Below the pieces are notes generated by a model. That model had not been told where the DNA came from, did not search any database, and saw only the letters and a program-made list of their open reading frames with translations. From Phoebastria nigripes (taxonomy: Eukaryota > Chordata > Aves > Procellariiformes > Diomedeidae), in NCBI GenBank assembly GCA_035582835.1, contig JAYKAV010000467.1:783568-847567 (forward strand): a DNA stretch of 64,000 nt, in the 5' to 3' direction. This document shows, in pieces, positions 31,611 to 44,888 of this stretch. Within the stretch, counting starts at the first letter, position 1; the number at the start of each line of letters is the position of its first letter. The position numbers and the translations under genes are program-made.

Positions 31611-34600
31611 AAGTTTTATTTAAGGTAGCTACAGGGAGCTGCTGAAGCACAATTCCTACACCTATTAGTTTCCAATACAGTCTCATCACAACAGTTGAAA
31701 GGGTTTTGTAGGAGCCCTCTCACCTGAGTGAATTCTGCTTCTTGTTATGAAAGGAAACTAAGACCAAACAAAGCACCAAGATTATCTCAAGTCACACAAT
31801 ACACAGGAGTATAAACATATGCATTTCTCATTAACTTTGTAGAACTGGATTTCAGGTGAGAAGCACCCTTTCAGTAGTCCTCCAGCTTTTTTTTACACTA
31901 TTTTTGCATTCTTCACAACTGACTGTGAATAACTTTTCTAGAAGAATAAGTAGTATGGAATATACAAAAAGATACCAAGGTTTACTTGCCACATCAATGT
32001 ACTCACCCCTCAGTAATGTTACTGTGGGTTGCTCCTGAGCAATCCTGGTTTGACAGAGTACCAATAAATTGATATTTACAAGGAAACAATTTTACTGCTA
32101 AATCAGTATTTCCTTTGAAAATGCTCAAATGCAACTTGTCTTTAGCAATTTCCAGTATGTACTGTAACACCATACAGTAATCACCTTTTGTAAACACTGC
32201 TTTTATTCATGGTTTATAACCAGTGAATATTTTATATTTAACAATGATTAAATGTACATTAGTAATGAATTAATTAATATGCTTTAGCTTTGATAATTTA
32301 GGTCACTTATGAACTTGTATAGCATAGCAAAGCATTAAAGGTGATTTCATCTGAAATGTAAGACCTCTGTTTAATCAATGATAACCCACGATCATGTATT
32401 TTCTTTTCTGAACACTAAACTGTAACAAATCCTGCCACTCATGCAAAATTAGAAACCAAAAGGTAGACTAAAAATCATGAAAATAACATCACGTACTGAA
32501 AACTGATTAGGTTCCACTAACAAAAGAAAAGTGCATCATTAGATTGGGGTATATTCTCTGATGAGAGAATGCAATATGGATTATATGGCATATGCAATAT
32601 GGATACAAAATACACAGACATTATTCAAGTAAAATATTATCTATTAACCTTTCATTATTACTAGGTACCTTATCAATAAACAAGGCATTTTTCGTATTTC
32701 AATCCTCTTAAATAGATACTTCTAAGTCTCTCTAAAAATCATCCCTAGTTTGAAAAACATCTGAAAATCAAACAAAACCAATATGCTCTAAATAGATATT
32801 GCATCATCTTCATCTTTGGCTTGCATTTTTATTAGTAAAAAAAAAGCTGGGAAAATTTGGCTGCTTTTTGCCCTTTTACACATTTACATATAATCTTTGG
32901 AGCAGCTGAACAAGCTCTGAGTAGCTCATGAAACACTGGAGAGACCTCAGCAGATGCAGAAAGACATCAGTCTGTCCATTTACATGGGGGCTCACACACA
33001 CGCACAAGCCCATTTTTGCCATGAGAAGGACAGAAACATTAAAAAGGCTCACAGTCTGCAACAAATTAAACTTCCTTCAGTCCTCCAAAGCCCCCGCTTA
33101 ACAGCCGATTCTACTAACTCTTTATCAAAGAGATAATGATGCTAAACAAAACTTACTATGGGCTCCTTCCACGGCCTGATGAAGTAAATTTAAAGACTCG
33201 CATTAGCTCCAGCAGGCATTAGATCAAGTTCTAGTTGAATCCAAACAAACTGTTGAATTGCCCCAGGCAATGGGAGCGATGCTCTAGTACCACCTTCCAG
33301 CCCCCCCAATGCCATACTTTTGCTCAATCTCCAAACCAGAGAACAAAACTGAAAGGGTGTTAAGAAGTGTAGTTCATCTGTATTGGACTGTATAGTTAAC
33401 TAGGGAATTTATGTCTTGTCTAAGGCAAATTCCATTAAAAATGAGTTAGGATGTAACATTTGATGACTTCAGTGAATATTAAAGTTAATTTTCATACCCA
33501 CTTCATGAGATTGATATGCCTATCCTAATAATTACTGCTTAATTTAATGCTACATGTGTAAAAAGCATACACCTAGCTTTTAAAAACCAAACATGCTGCT
33601 GATTTTCAGACTGTTTTCTCAGCATGTATTAGGTGACGCAAATTCCCAATATTGCCCAGTCCACTGCAAGCACAACACATACTTTTCCTGACTAGAACAA
33701 AACATTTGCCTTGTCTATTGTGCAGCGTACTGCTGTATAAATCACCTCACATTAAAATAACAGTATAAATACATAAAGTCCCAGGTCTTGATTAGAAAAT
33801 TTTCCAAGAGCAAAAGGACTATGAAGCAAAGCTGAGCTATTCATCCGAGTCTGCAAGCAGACTCCTTGAAGTCCCCTGGTAGTCAAAAGGTACAAGTCAA
33901 AATGGATCTTATCACTTCCAGTGCTGCCACCTATGAGTCCATCAGCAAGCCACCCGGCAGACGCAGCACGGGTCAGCGTGACTCTTGCTGTTCAACAAAG
34001 CTACGTGCATCAGCAAAGGCAAGAGACCATCGCTGGGCAGGATGCAGGGAGAAAAGACAGACTGGGGGACAGATTTGTGTACAGCATGCTATTTCACAAC
34101 AGCCAAGACACTGTAGAAGGAACCAAAAAAAGAAAACAAAAACAAACCCCAGATGACTCCTCCCTCAAGAGCAATTAAGGCATGGTTTCATGCTTAGGCA
34201 CAGTATTCAAATGATGGGGTGTAACAAGCTCTAAGACCAACACTTGCTCTCTCATCCTCCACTTCGGTCAGTCAGGCAGCTTTAGTTTTCTATGTCCAGG
34301 ACATTTTTCAAGCTCTGATAATAATTGCAAGAACAAATCTAAAACCCCTATGTACATCAGCATGCTTTTACTTATACCACATCAATAAAATCTGAAAGAC
34401 ACATGAGCACAGGAATAGCATCTACCTGGAAAGACAAAAAATCCACCACAACATAGTTATCAAATTCTTTTTCTTCCTGCAGTTCTACTTTATCCCAACA
34501 GCACAGTTTTATTTTGTACTGTTATATCGTTCCTATAACCAATCTTTCACAGCTCTGTGAAACAAGGATCAGATTACAGATGTATATTCCTGACCACCAA

Positions 34601-35077
34601 ATCATTACTTCAGTTTTAGCCCCCAAATGCCAAGATTTGTTTCTGCAGAAGTTTTCCAGAGCACTTTATCGTCTTGTATTTAAAATCTAGTTATTCCATT
34701 TTAAAAATCAAGTTCTGTAAGCTGGGATGTACTGAAAGCTGTGCAGAAATGCCAAGCTCTGACTACATATCGACCAACCGCATCATCTTCACAGTGCTGA
34801 GCTTCAAGAGCTCTCCTATAATAAAGCCTCCGAAATCTTTTCAGCAACCGAAAAGAGCTGCAGAAAATCCCTCCCAGCTAGAAAATGTACATATTTGTTT
34901 TTACTAATGCTAAGAAAAGAGGAAAAAGCAACTAATTATGAAAAATTATGAAATGCAATCTTACCTGGATCCAGTATTCAGACATACAAAACTTTGGCCA
35001 TGCTTCGTAGTACAAGAAAAACACAGTCATTTTACTGAGAAATCTGAGCTCTGGGCTTTAAAGTTTATGCCATCCAA

Positions 35078-35101
35078 AGAGATTCTATGATTCTATGATT
35101 T
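35078..35101 (+). repeat. Tiny CR1 3'-terminal repeat (ATTCTATG)n
   Basis: GATTCTATGATTCTATGATT is the terminal repeat of CR1 elements. Almost none of the preceding CR1 3' UTR is recognisable, so this is either an extremely 5'-truncated insertion or chance. Confidence 0.4.
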
Positions 35102-36280
35102 GTCATATAATTCATCACATTAATATTTCTCAGGAGTAAATGTGCTTATAAATCTTCCTGCTAAGATTTCCATTGCAAGTGAAAAATAATTTCATTTAAA
35201 GACACCCTTACATACTTAATTTCAGATTTTGGTTTTTGTAAGCTGTCTTCTTGCAAGTAGCGTGTTTCAGAAAACCTCTGACGTGCACATACAGAAAATC
35301 CAGCAAAGACACTTTCTGGCTTCTTGTTGAGCCATACTAGCCTGCATTTACTCCAAAATGGCACCCTCATCTCTGCTTGTTGCTATGGCCACACCATACG
35401 TCAGGCTTGCACTTTTTTTCCAGACCTGTTTGTTTATGACAGGCCTAGGTGCTTCCTATTATGGTGCCTGCATCAGCACAGNGTGCATTCGCAGGAGCAG
35501 CGGCGGGAGCCAGCATCTGCTGCCGAGGTGATCAGCATGCAGCAGAGGACGGAGGTGCTGAGGAATCTGAGCATGCTCCCTGCAACACAACACACAAGGG
35601 CTGCTTTGAGACACGTTACATGGCATGCAAATAGGGCATCCGGATTTGGCTGAAGAAGTCCTTTTAACTCTAGTTTTCTGTGGCAGCAAAAGCTGAACAC
35701 GGGTGAGCTAAGGCTGAGAAGGAAGAATCCCAGGGAACCACGTGTTTAATAAATACTGCGTTTTGCAAGGTCTGAAGTACCTGCCTGTCCCCCTGGTTCC
35801 GAATGCTGCTATTGAGTATCAAAGAGGCGAGCATTTTAATTTATATAACAAGAGCACAAAAAAAACCATCTTCACAAACCTGCTCATCATTAACTTTCAA
35901 ATGTAATTCTAGTATTTTATAGCTTGTTTCATTTATTTCAGCTACTAAACTGAAAACATTTTGTTTCATGTGTACTTGTAGGGGAGGTCCCTTTGTGCAC
36001 AGGGAAAACATGGTCAAAACCAAAGGCATGGTAACTTTCACACTACCCACGCACGACTTCTAATGTATCAGGGCTTACCCACCATACAGTAGGAAACAAA
36101 GTCACCAACGCCACGTTTGTGGCAATAAAGCTTACCAACAATAGCCAAAGATTCACAATACTGCTGACATACTCAAGAAACTCCAACCACTTGCAAACTC
36201 AGCAGAAGCAAAGCTTAGAGCCCAATCGTTATCCTTCAAAGTCATTTGCAGAAGCACACAGCAAAGCAAAACTTTTTCCT

Positions 36281-36281
<1 letters not shown>

Positions 36282-36321
<40 letters not shown>

Positions 36322-36375
36322 TTCCAAAAAAAAAAAAAAAAAAAAAAAATTTATAAAATCTTTTAAAAAATAAAA
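36282..36375. repeat. A36-T6-CC-A24 low-complexity tract
   Basis: Two very long A-runs are separated by TTTTTTCC and followed by TTTATAAAATCTTTTAAAA-type sequence. The extreme base composition suggests either a genuine poly-A expansion or consensus error at a homopolymer. Confidence 0.85.
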
Positions 36376-39127
36376 ATTCAAATGTTCCTTCTATTTGTCA
36401 TCACTTATCACAGCCCCAATAAAGTTTCGCAAATTTCAAGCACAGAAAAGACGTTAACTGCTCAAAAGATGGCGTGCATAAAAAGTCTTATTTTCTAGTC
36501 CATCTTGCCCATTTTTCATTAAAACATGCTCAAAGATGCTCAAGTCCACAATGTCTACTTAGCAGCCTACTTTTCAGTTGTTTCTGCTCTTCAAACTCTT
36601 TCTTGCTCTATTAATGAAACAGCACTATCTTGCTATTTCTTTCGTTCTTAGGCTAACCTCTATTGTGCCTTCTGCTTACCATTCTTTCCTGCTGGAGTTG
36701 CGCTACTTTTCCAGTGTCCCAAGCATGAAGTTTGTAGAAACACTGCTAAAGAGCACAACCAAAATGTCACCTTGGGTGTTTATCCTTTCTTTGTTCAGAT
36801 CAGCTCTGAAAACTGTAACTGCTTCCTTGTGTCAGCAAGTACACATGAATCATATTCTCACTTTGCAAAAATCACTCTTCATTTAGACCACCCCTTGAAG
36901 CTCCAATGGGTGGCTGATGTATTATGAAAATAATTGTTTCCACATATAAGAAACTTCAGGGTGAAGTACCTTTCAGTTTACATTTTACAGTGCGTAATAT
37001 ACACTGATACCTTGAGAAAGAGGAAGACAAAATATTTGGCACTTCATTTCTAGTCCTTGCAGTTAAAATAACTTTTTCAGCACCAACTGGTGCAGTGCTG
37101 CCTTCCTGAATCTATTGACTGGTATCAGTATACAACAAGAGAAGGGTATTTAATGATAAAATTCTACCTATCCACTTGGTGGTCCTCCTCTTAAAATTTG
37201 ATTTATGGTAATATCAGTATTGTTAGTCATTTTGCTCCTGGCCATTAGAAAAGACACCTCTGTTACAACTGTTCATTCTGAATTGCAAAAATCAAGTTTA
37301 TGAAAACATTAGTATCTCAGCTGGCAGTGTGAGGTTGTCTGTAATTCTGGGTAAAATTATTGCATTAAGGCTGTACAGTCAACCTTGGCCACAAGAAGAT
37401 CAGATAGCCTGGTTTAAATATGTTAACGCCTGCTTGAACAGGTCCTTTCAATCATGTAAACTAATTCAATTAAAAACCACATATCATTATATCCATCAAA
37501 CAATACTCCTGGCCTTATGTATCTGGGGAATATGACTGATGTAGTGGAATGGTTACGAGGCTGCAGTTAACCATGTACGTTTCCTGTAAGGTCCAGCTGT
37601 TTATTCCAGAATAAAATGAACACTGACTTTGTTTTGATTGCTTTATATGACTTTGAAAAACCTGCTTGTAAATTTCTTCAAAAAGACAAACTTCAGGCAA
37701 AAAGAAAATGCCACTGGTTAGTGAACACAGGCAAGCGAAAGCTACCATTAACACATGTTAAATTAGTGAGGGAGAATGATGGAGGAGCTTGAAAACCAGC
37801 CTGGACTAGCGCACATTAAAGTAACTGCTGCCTCATTAACATTTTGCCAACATCTAGTGTTGATGAGAGTGGATTGCATTCTGATGTTCAGGAAACCTAC
37901 TAATGAGTGATCTTTCCAGCTGAAAACCTAACTTAGACATGAACGTATGCAGTGGGGAGCGCAGGGAGTCCTGCCACTGAACTGCGCCATGCAGACCCTA
38001 ACGGGACAGCACAGCTGAACACGTGAAAGTGGCAGCAAGATGCTCTGAAGTATGTTTCCAGACTTGGACCACCACAAATGCATCTTAACCGCTCCATCTC
38101 AGTTCCCCAACCTGCGAAACAGAAATACTTCTGATCTGTAAATCGAGTGACATGAATGTCATGGTATATCACTGTAGCACAGCGCAGGCAATTTTTGTTT
38201 TAAATATAAGTTGCAGTACAAGTAGATGAAAAAAGGACCTTAAAGATCTGTGTTGTTTCACAGCTGAAAAGCTAACTCAGATGTTGATGTTATGTGTTTT
38301 ATAGTCTGGGCTGTTTTAAATAGATCCATAAGCTACTTGTGTACTTTCTGTACAAATTAGAAACTATCCTTGACCAGGAAAGATGAACTATTACTACACA
38401 AAACTACACCTGTATATTAATTGCAACTCTGATATTTCTTATCTATAATAAAAGATTAAAATCAATCAAATTTAACTGGAAGGTCTGCTTGCAGTTTAAC
38501 TTTCCTTTGTCCTCTTGTTTCCCTCCCCAAATAAAACCAGTAGCAAAAATGCATAAACCAGCAGTCTTTCCCATAGCAATTATGAGCAGAGGGTTTAGTT
38601 AAACATTGTCTTGCTGAGGGATCTTACAGAAGTATTCAGGCAGACCAATTTCATTAGCTGATCATATATTAGTGGGTTACAACTTAATTAACAGAACTAG
38701 CAAGCTGTTTAAATTTTATTTGTAGAGAATCTTGTAAACAGGCCCCGCACATCAGCTTGATTCAGTGTTGCTCCGCTGCTTGTGATTTACGGCAGATGAT
38801 GCTATTGCCCGTGCAGCTCCATTTCCAGACCCGCAGCAGGCAAGCAGAGCCAACGACAGGCAGAACGTGCCCTAGCACAGCAGTGTCTCCCTTGGCTGGA
38901 GATTCAGACGGAAGCGGCAGTCCCCACTGCAGCACAGCTCCGCCACCAGGCACGTAACAGGGCAGCCACAGGGAAGCTGCAGCTGATCTGCTCAGAGGTG
39001 AGCCCCAGCTCAACAGACAGGTGCTGGCCACTGCCCTGCGCACACGCTTTCAAGGCAGGATGAGTAGCATCACTTTCCATCATGCCTTAGCTTGCCTACA
39101 TGCAGTTTTGCAGCTACACAGGGGACT

Positions 39128-39152
39128 AAAAAAAAAAAAAAAAAAAAAAAAA
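39128..39152. repeat. Poly-A run (A25)
   Basis: An uninterrupted A-run preceded by GGGGACT; no retroposon body was recognised upstream. Confidence 0.9.
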
Positions 39153-39638
39153 TCAGAACAGGACATATCCATCCATAATACACTTATTTCTGTGGTAAGT
39201 CTTCTAAACACAGAAAGTTTTGGCAGATGATACCAAACCCCCTACTAATGTAACTGAGACAGAAGAACAGCTTCTTTACGAGGCAGAGGCTGAACTGACG
39301 TTTCAGCAACACCACATTCATTGTACCAAAACTTCATGTAATAGCAGAAGCTGCCTCTTATTGGAAACACAAAATTTATTAAAAAGAAAAAAAAAGAAGA
39401 AAAAAAAAGAATGGCCACTGCTCTCTGAAATGCTTTATATTTTACAGTCTAACCTTAATTACAGCAGCACACTACTATGAATACAATGCAGGAGTTCTTG
39501 GCTCTAAATACTATCACATGGAGCCACAAGTATTTAGATACTTATCATGCCTTTCAGTAGCCATGAATTCCACCTTTATTATTAAGCAAGAAGTTATGAA
39601 GTACACATGTCCATGAAGCCTTTTTGAAGTAAAACCTT

Positions 39639-39653
39639 GGGGGGGGGGGGTGG
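39639..39653 (+). repeat. G12-T-GG tract
   Basis: Twelve consecutive G bases, then TGG. Confidence 0.9.
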
Positions 39654-40782
39654 AAATCAGTATTTTTTTGTAAATGCCACAAAAAGGCACACTGATGTTT
39701 GCATTTTAACTTTAAATAATTCAACTGCTGGAAAAAACAACATAATTTTCAAATCCTCTATTATGGTGGTTGAAAGTAAAGTTATATTCCCACATCAAGT
39801 CCTAGTTATTTACTCCATAACACTTTGTCTATATTATTTGGTGCCATTACGCTAAAAGGAAAGAATCTTTCATACTGTGGCATTTCCTATAATTAAAGAG
39901 GCTACAAAAAGGGCTGTTTGTGTGTGCTGGTATGGGCCATTTGCTTATATTTATGGAAAAAATTATCAAGTTATTAGTGACTGGAAAGCTATGCAATCCT
40001 AGAAGCAGCTAAAAAGCTGAAAAGTGTTAAATCATAGCAACCCTCAGAGAGGCATCATTCCTCTTATGTAACTCTCACATCCAGGAATTTTTAAGAAGCA
40101 GCAAATGAGAGATGCAGAAAACAGTTAGTTTTTTCTAAAATTTAAAGTACAGACTGAATCTGTGAGGTTAAGGGTTCCTAATTTGTTTTGGAGCCTTGAA
40201 ATGCCAGTGGTTTTTGTATCAACCATTATGGGTCAACTCTACTTTCTGCTGCTACAGAACGGGATAGCCTGTTCTGTGTACTTCTGCTTGAAGAGTCCCA
40301 ACAAACAGCGGAAAGGGCTCACCCTGCCACTCAATTAAGATGTTTCCAAATCACAAATGCCTGCTAGTCATGGCCCAGGGAGGCAAATGTTTGCCATCAT
40401 GTACCCACACAAGGAGAAGGGGCTGCTTGCAACTCAGACACCTTGAGCCTCACCTACCACATTTGCTTCTTTCTCAGCAACAGACCTACAGCCCTATCAT
40501 TCCACCAAAGCCCCCACTTAACTATCCCCGTGGAAGAATGGGGCGCTTCATGATTTTTCTCATTTGACACTGGCCCAACAGATCCTATGGAAGCAGCAAG
40601 CGGTTGCACTGCCGAGCTGGTGCCACCACTCCATCCACTTGTTTCCGAGAAGATGGAAGTGTTCATAAATAATAAGGAGGGGTTGGTGCAAGCCATCTGC
40701 ACGAGAGCAAGTTTTCATGCATTATCTTGCTGCAGCACGTCCTTGCACAATACAGCCAGCAAAGTGCTATCTCCTTGTTTTT

Positions 40783-40836
40783 TATATATATACATATACA
40801 CACACACATATATATATACACACCCACCCACCCCCC
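40783..40836. repeat. Compound TA/CA/CCCA microsatellite
   Basis: TA units alternate with CA units and pass into CCCA and a C-run, a likely length-variable site. Confidence 0.9.
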
Positions 40837-42418
40837 TCACTCATCACTGCAGTTACCCGAGGGCAAGTCTGCTGTTCTCCAGAAGCACGAGTAGTCTTAC
40901 ATGGGAGCAAGCAAGGTTGTGCACAGGGAACTGCACTCCAGGCCAGAGGTCTTAAAATCCTTCAGTGCATGGAAAGGGAGGAGTGTGCCTGTGAAGGTAG
41001 TCCCTCCTCACCTCCACAGTCCTCTTTTCCTTTTCTCTTGTTATGAAGTACAACAAAATTGGGGAACCCACACAAATGTGCATTAATTCAAATTCAGGCT
41101 CACCACTTTATCAGTATCCCTTTACTCTGTCACTGTATAAACTGAAATCCTTAATAAATAAAAAAATTTCCTGATCCTGCACTCAACAAGCTTTTTCTTC
41201 CTAACAGCTGCCCTTTAATTGTAATCTTCATCAGAAGCAGCAGTCTAAAGAGCTAACCAAATCCTCAGATTTTCCTAGAAAGATCTGGGAACGTAAGAAC
41301 CAATTAAACTATCATGTCAGCCAGCCAAGTGCAATGGCACTGCCAAACATTATATAAGAGGACTGTCACATAACAAACCCCAACAAGTTTTTCATCTGGA
41401 TATCCAAGCTGTTCAAATCTGAGAAGCGAAACAGATACTGCCTGCTCTGCAACAATTGAGTCATGACAACAACAAATTTCTTTCCTACTGTTAGGTTTCC
41501 AGCACATATTTTTCATGTACAATAGCTGAAACTCAAGAGAATGACTGATGTTTAAATCCTCTTAAATGGATATGACAACATTATCCTGTCCCTTAATTGG
41601 AAACAGGTCACTCTAATCGGTGGCTATGACAGAAGAAGATACAATTTTACTCTGGCTGAGCTTCCACGTTTGGAAAAAGTATTGCAAAAAAAATTATGCT
41701 CCTACATATGAAACGTAATTTCTGAAGACAAGTTCCTAACCATGTGATGAACCTGTCCCCAAAGTTGGCAGCAAGAATTCAAAAAAGACAATGCTAAAAA
41801 CTAGTCTGTTAATAAAAGACTGAGCCAGTGGCATAAGCGATGTTTACTAGTTCTAGACTCAGCCCATCTAGGCTCCTACAAAATTACTGACTACCATGGC
41901 ACTTAAGCTTTTCCACAGCATAATACGACGATAAAACAGATGAATGGACTAAACCAGGAGTTGAAGCCTGTCGTCAGCTCCATAAATTCTGGGCATGGGG
42001 AAACCCAGAGAGCTGCTGTCAGCCTGCAGGAACACGATGCTGCTTCTCCATCCAGCAGCCAGTGCCTGTGAAGAGCTGCCAAGAGGCAGGAGGGGCTTTC
42101 TGGCCCCGCTCCTCTCACCCCAGCGAGGGTCACGCAGGAATGTGGGCAGCAGGGCTCTCCCCTGCCCCTAGGAAAAGCCAGCAGAGGTAAAACAGCACTC
42201 CTGTTTGAAGCACGTTAGAGAATTTATACATGATCCATTATTTGAACTAAGTAATTAGTTTAGCCTCACTGTTTCCCCAGATATTACATTAGTCAGCTCC
42301 CCATTGCCTATGTGAGCCTTTTAGCACTGTAAAGGAGAAAAGGAAAAATACTTTTTAGCAGCAGGAAAATGTGATTATAAAACAGCTCAATTTGGCAGAG
42401 GACTTCAGGAGGGAATGT

Positions 42419-42441
42419 AAAAAAAAAAAAAAAAAAAAAAA
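42419..42441. repeat. Poly-A run (A23)
   Basis: An uninterrupted A-run after GGAATGT. Confidence 0.9.
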
Positions 42442-42641
42442 GGTAATTGAACAGATTTTAAGTTGTCTTTGTTTCCTTCAAGTGTAATTTTAGTTTACAT
42501 TAAATGTTTACAGGTAGGCGATTTTTTAAAATAAAGTATCATTAAGATTATTTTTTGCGCATATGTAACAGGTGACAGGTACAGGACCATAAACATAAAC
42601 GAAAATCCCACTAACATTTGCACCGAGTGTTATGTTAGCGT

Positions 42642-42708
42642 AGTCTTTGGAAGTGCTTTGATGGTGATATACAGTCTTTGGAAGTGCTTTGGGCATCTTC
42701 AAAGCACT
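42642..42708. repeat. Duplicated 19-mer with a following hairpin
   Basis: AGTCTTTGGAAGTGCTTTG occurs at 42642-42660 and again at 42673-42691. The second copy forms a perfect 9-bp hairpin, AGTGCTTTG with CAAAGCACT across an 8-base loop. Confidence 0.85.
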
Positions 42709-44864
42709 CAATCTCAGAAAGGTTTTTTTAATAGTAACTAGCACTAGTAACTGTCTGTAAATAGACTTCTGCTTTAATCTGTGAGCATTTGCACATACTG
42801 GTATAGAAGTTGGACAACAACTATAAGAAAGTTTATACTTAAAAAGTAGTTCCATAGTTAATATGGTCAAACTAAATGAAACCTAAATCTTCTTAGTTTT
42901 TATAGCTAAAAAAGCTCCCTGGAGAAAAGACATTCACCTAAGTTTATAGTGGGAAAGAAAAACCCAATGAATGACCTTTTCCAAACCCTTGTTCATTACC
43001 AGTTATCAGCAAATCCTGCAAAAATGCTGTCATCTGCAGTAAACTTAAAACTGAAACAGAAGCAACATGAATGGAAACTTTTTCCATGTCTAAATTCAGA
43101 TACTCAGACACACAAAAGCAACACACTAGGGATGTTTGCAAAATCATGATTACAGAAGTGAAAATACACTTTTGCATATCAGTTTCATTATAAGTATTCC
43201 TCCACGTTTGGCTAATCTACAATTAATGCTGTCTAGCAGAAAGTGGTTGCTACATCTTTATTATTGGCATTCTTCATTTATTTTTTGTCTGTCACAGATT
43301 AACTCTCAGGTCCAGCATCAGGGACTTAAGCTAGGTAGCGCATACTGGAAGAAGACAGTTCTTCTCCCAGAGAACTCAAAATCTATTAATTATTGCTTTA
43401 ATCTTGTTTGGCAGAAAAAGAAGAGGGGGTTATTCATCAAAAAAAAAAGAGCAAATGATTAAAAAAATGAAAAAACCATCACTCTGCAACCTGGAAATTT
43501 TAAAAAGATCATTTACTTGTACAAGCGTTATCAAAGTGTACCTCTGTCTAAAGTTAGAAATCACAATCAGCAAGCTAGTACCTATCTAAAAACTATGTTT
43601 TTCAACACAGATACTACTCACAATTCAGTTTAGCAGAAACTGATACGGGTTAGCATCTCTGGAAATCAGAACAGTTAAATACAGGCATCTAATTATGCCT
43701 TGGAATCCTACCTTTAGTGACCCAAATTGGTAAACTATTTCCTAAAACATATTTATTTCTGTTCAAGTAAGCATCACACAGAAAAACACAACAATAGAGC
43801 CACAGTCCACTAGCATTACCCAGTATGAACAGTACATGGTATAGAAAATCAGAAATAGGCCTCCAAAAATTTAAGACTTTTTAGTCGATTTTCCGAATTT
43901 AAGGTGCTGCTTATTTGTTTTCTACTTTCGGAGCCTTCCAAGACTTTACAGGGTTTCTACAGGAGTATGAGGATGAGAAACTTCCTTTGCTTTAAAAAGA
44001 AGCCAGGATTCTCTTCTTAGTACTCAATTCCAGAAGCTGGTGATTTAAGAAAACACCAAGTACTATAAGAATCATAACAGCATAATGACAACTGACAATA
44101 CTTTTAAATACCATGTCCTTTCAAAATCAGATTTATTTACGAACTACGCCTATGGGTGCATCACAGATGTATCCATCAGTTACTTCACGTGCAGTACCTC
44201 CAGGCACTCGGAAATCTCCTTATCACAGGGATGGCTGGGAAATGGGACATCTGGATATTACAGTCATCCTGGTGTAACTTCAGCAGTCAAGCATCATGGC
44301 TGGCTTCCTACAGAGCTGACCTAGAGCATGTTTCCAAAGTTTCTGGAGTTACACTTACTGCCACAACATGCCGGGGCTCATCTTGAGATTGTGGAGAGCA
44401 CCCCGTGCCTACTGCTTCAAGCAATTTTAAGCAGGGAGAAGAAGGATCTTCTCATACATCTGCGTCATCCCACTTTCAGTCATCCAAAGCTGTGAGCTGG
44501 CACGTCATAGACTTCTGCTAATTAAGCATGAGGGGCATCTGAACAAAATAAATACCCTTGGGATATGCTAACACGAGTCCTACACAGGCGTAAGGGGATT
44601 CCACACAGACGCAATCAGCGGTTCAGACTGCCAGCTCACCGCACAGAGGGGGATTGGAGATAAGACTCGCTCCCTGGCCTGCTTCAGGCATTCAGGACAC
44701 ACCATACTGTTTCCTCCCTGGATATTCCTCTACTACAGCAGCCTTTGCACGATGGGCAAAAGCTCTTACCTGGAGTAGAGCTCAGCTCTTATGCCACCCC
44801 TCATGTCTCGCACATGCTCACATAAATAAGGAAAACTAATACTGATGAAAATGCTGTTATACAC

Positions 44865-44888
44865 AAAAAAAAAAAAGGGGGGGGGGGG
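44865..44888. repeat. A12G12 homopurine tract
   Basis: Twelve A followed directly by twelve G with no interruption. Confidence 0.9.

Noticed and set aside
34929..35700. Overlapping frames around 35324-35700 as a coding exon
   Set aside because: There is no domain and no conserved peptide known from PDE4D isoforms; the stretch is merely somewhat richer in GC.
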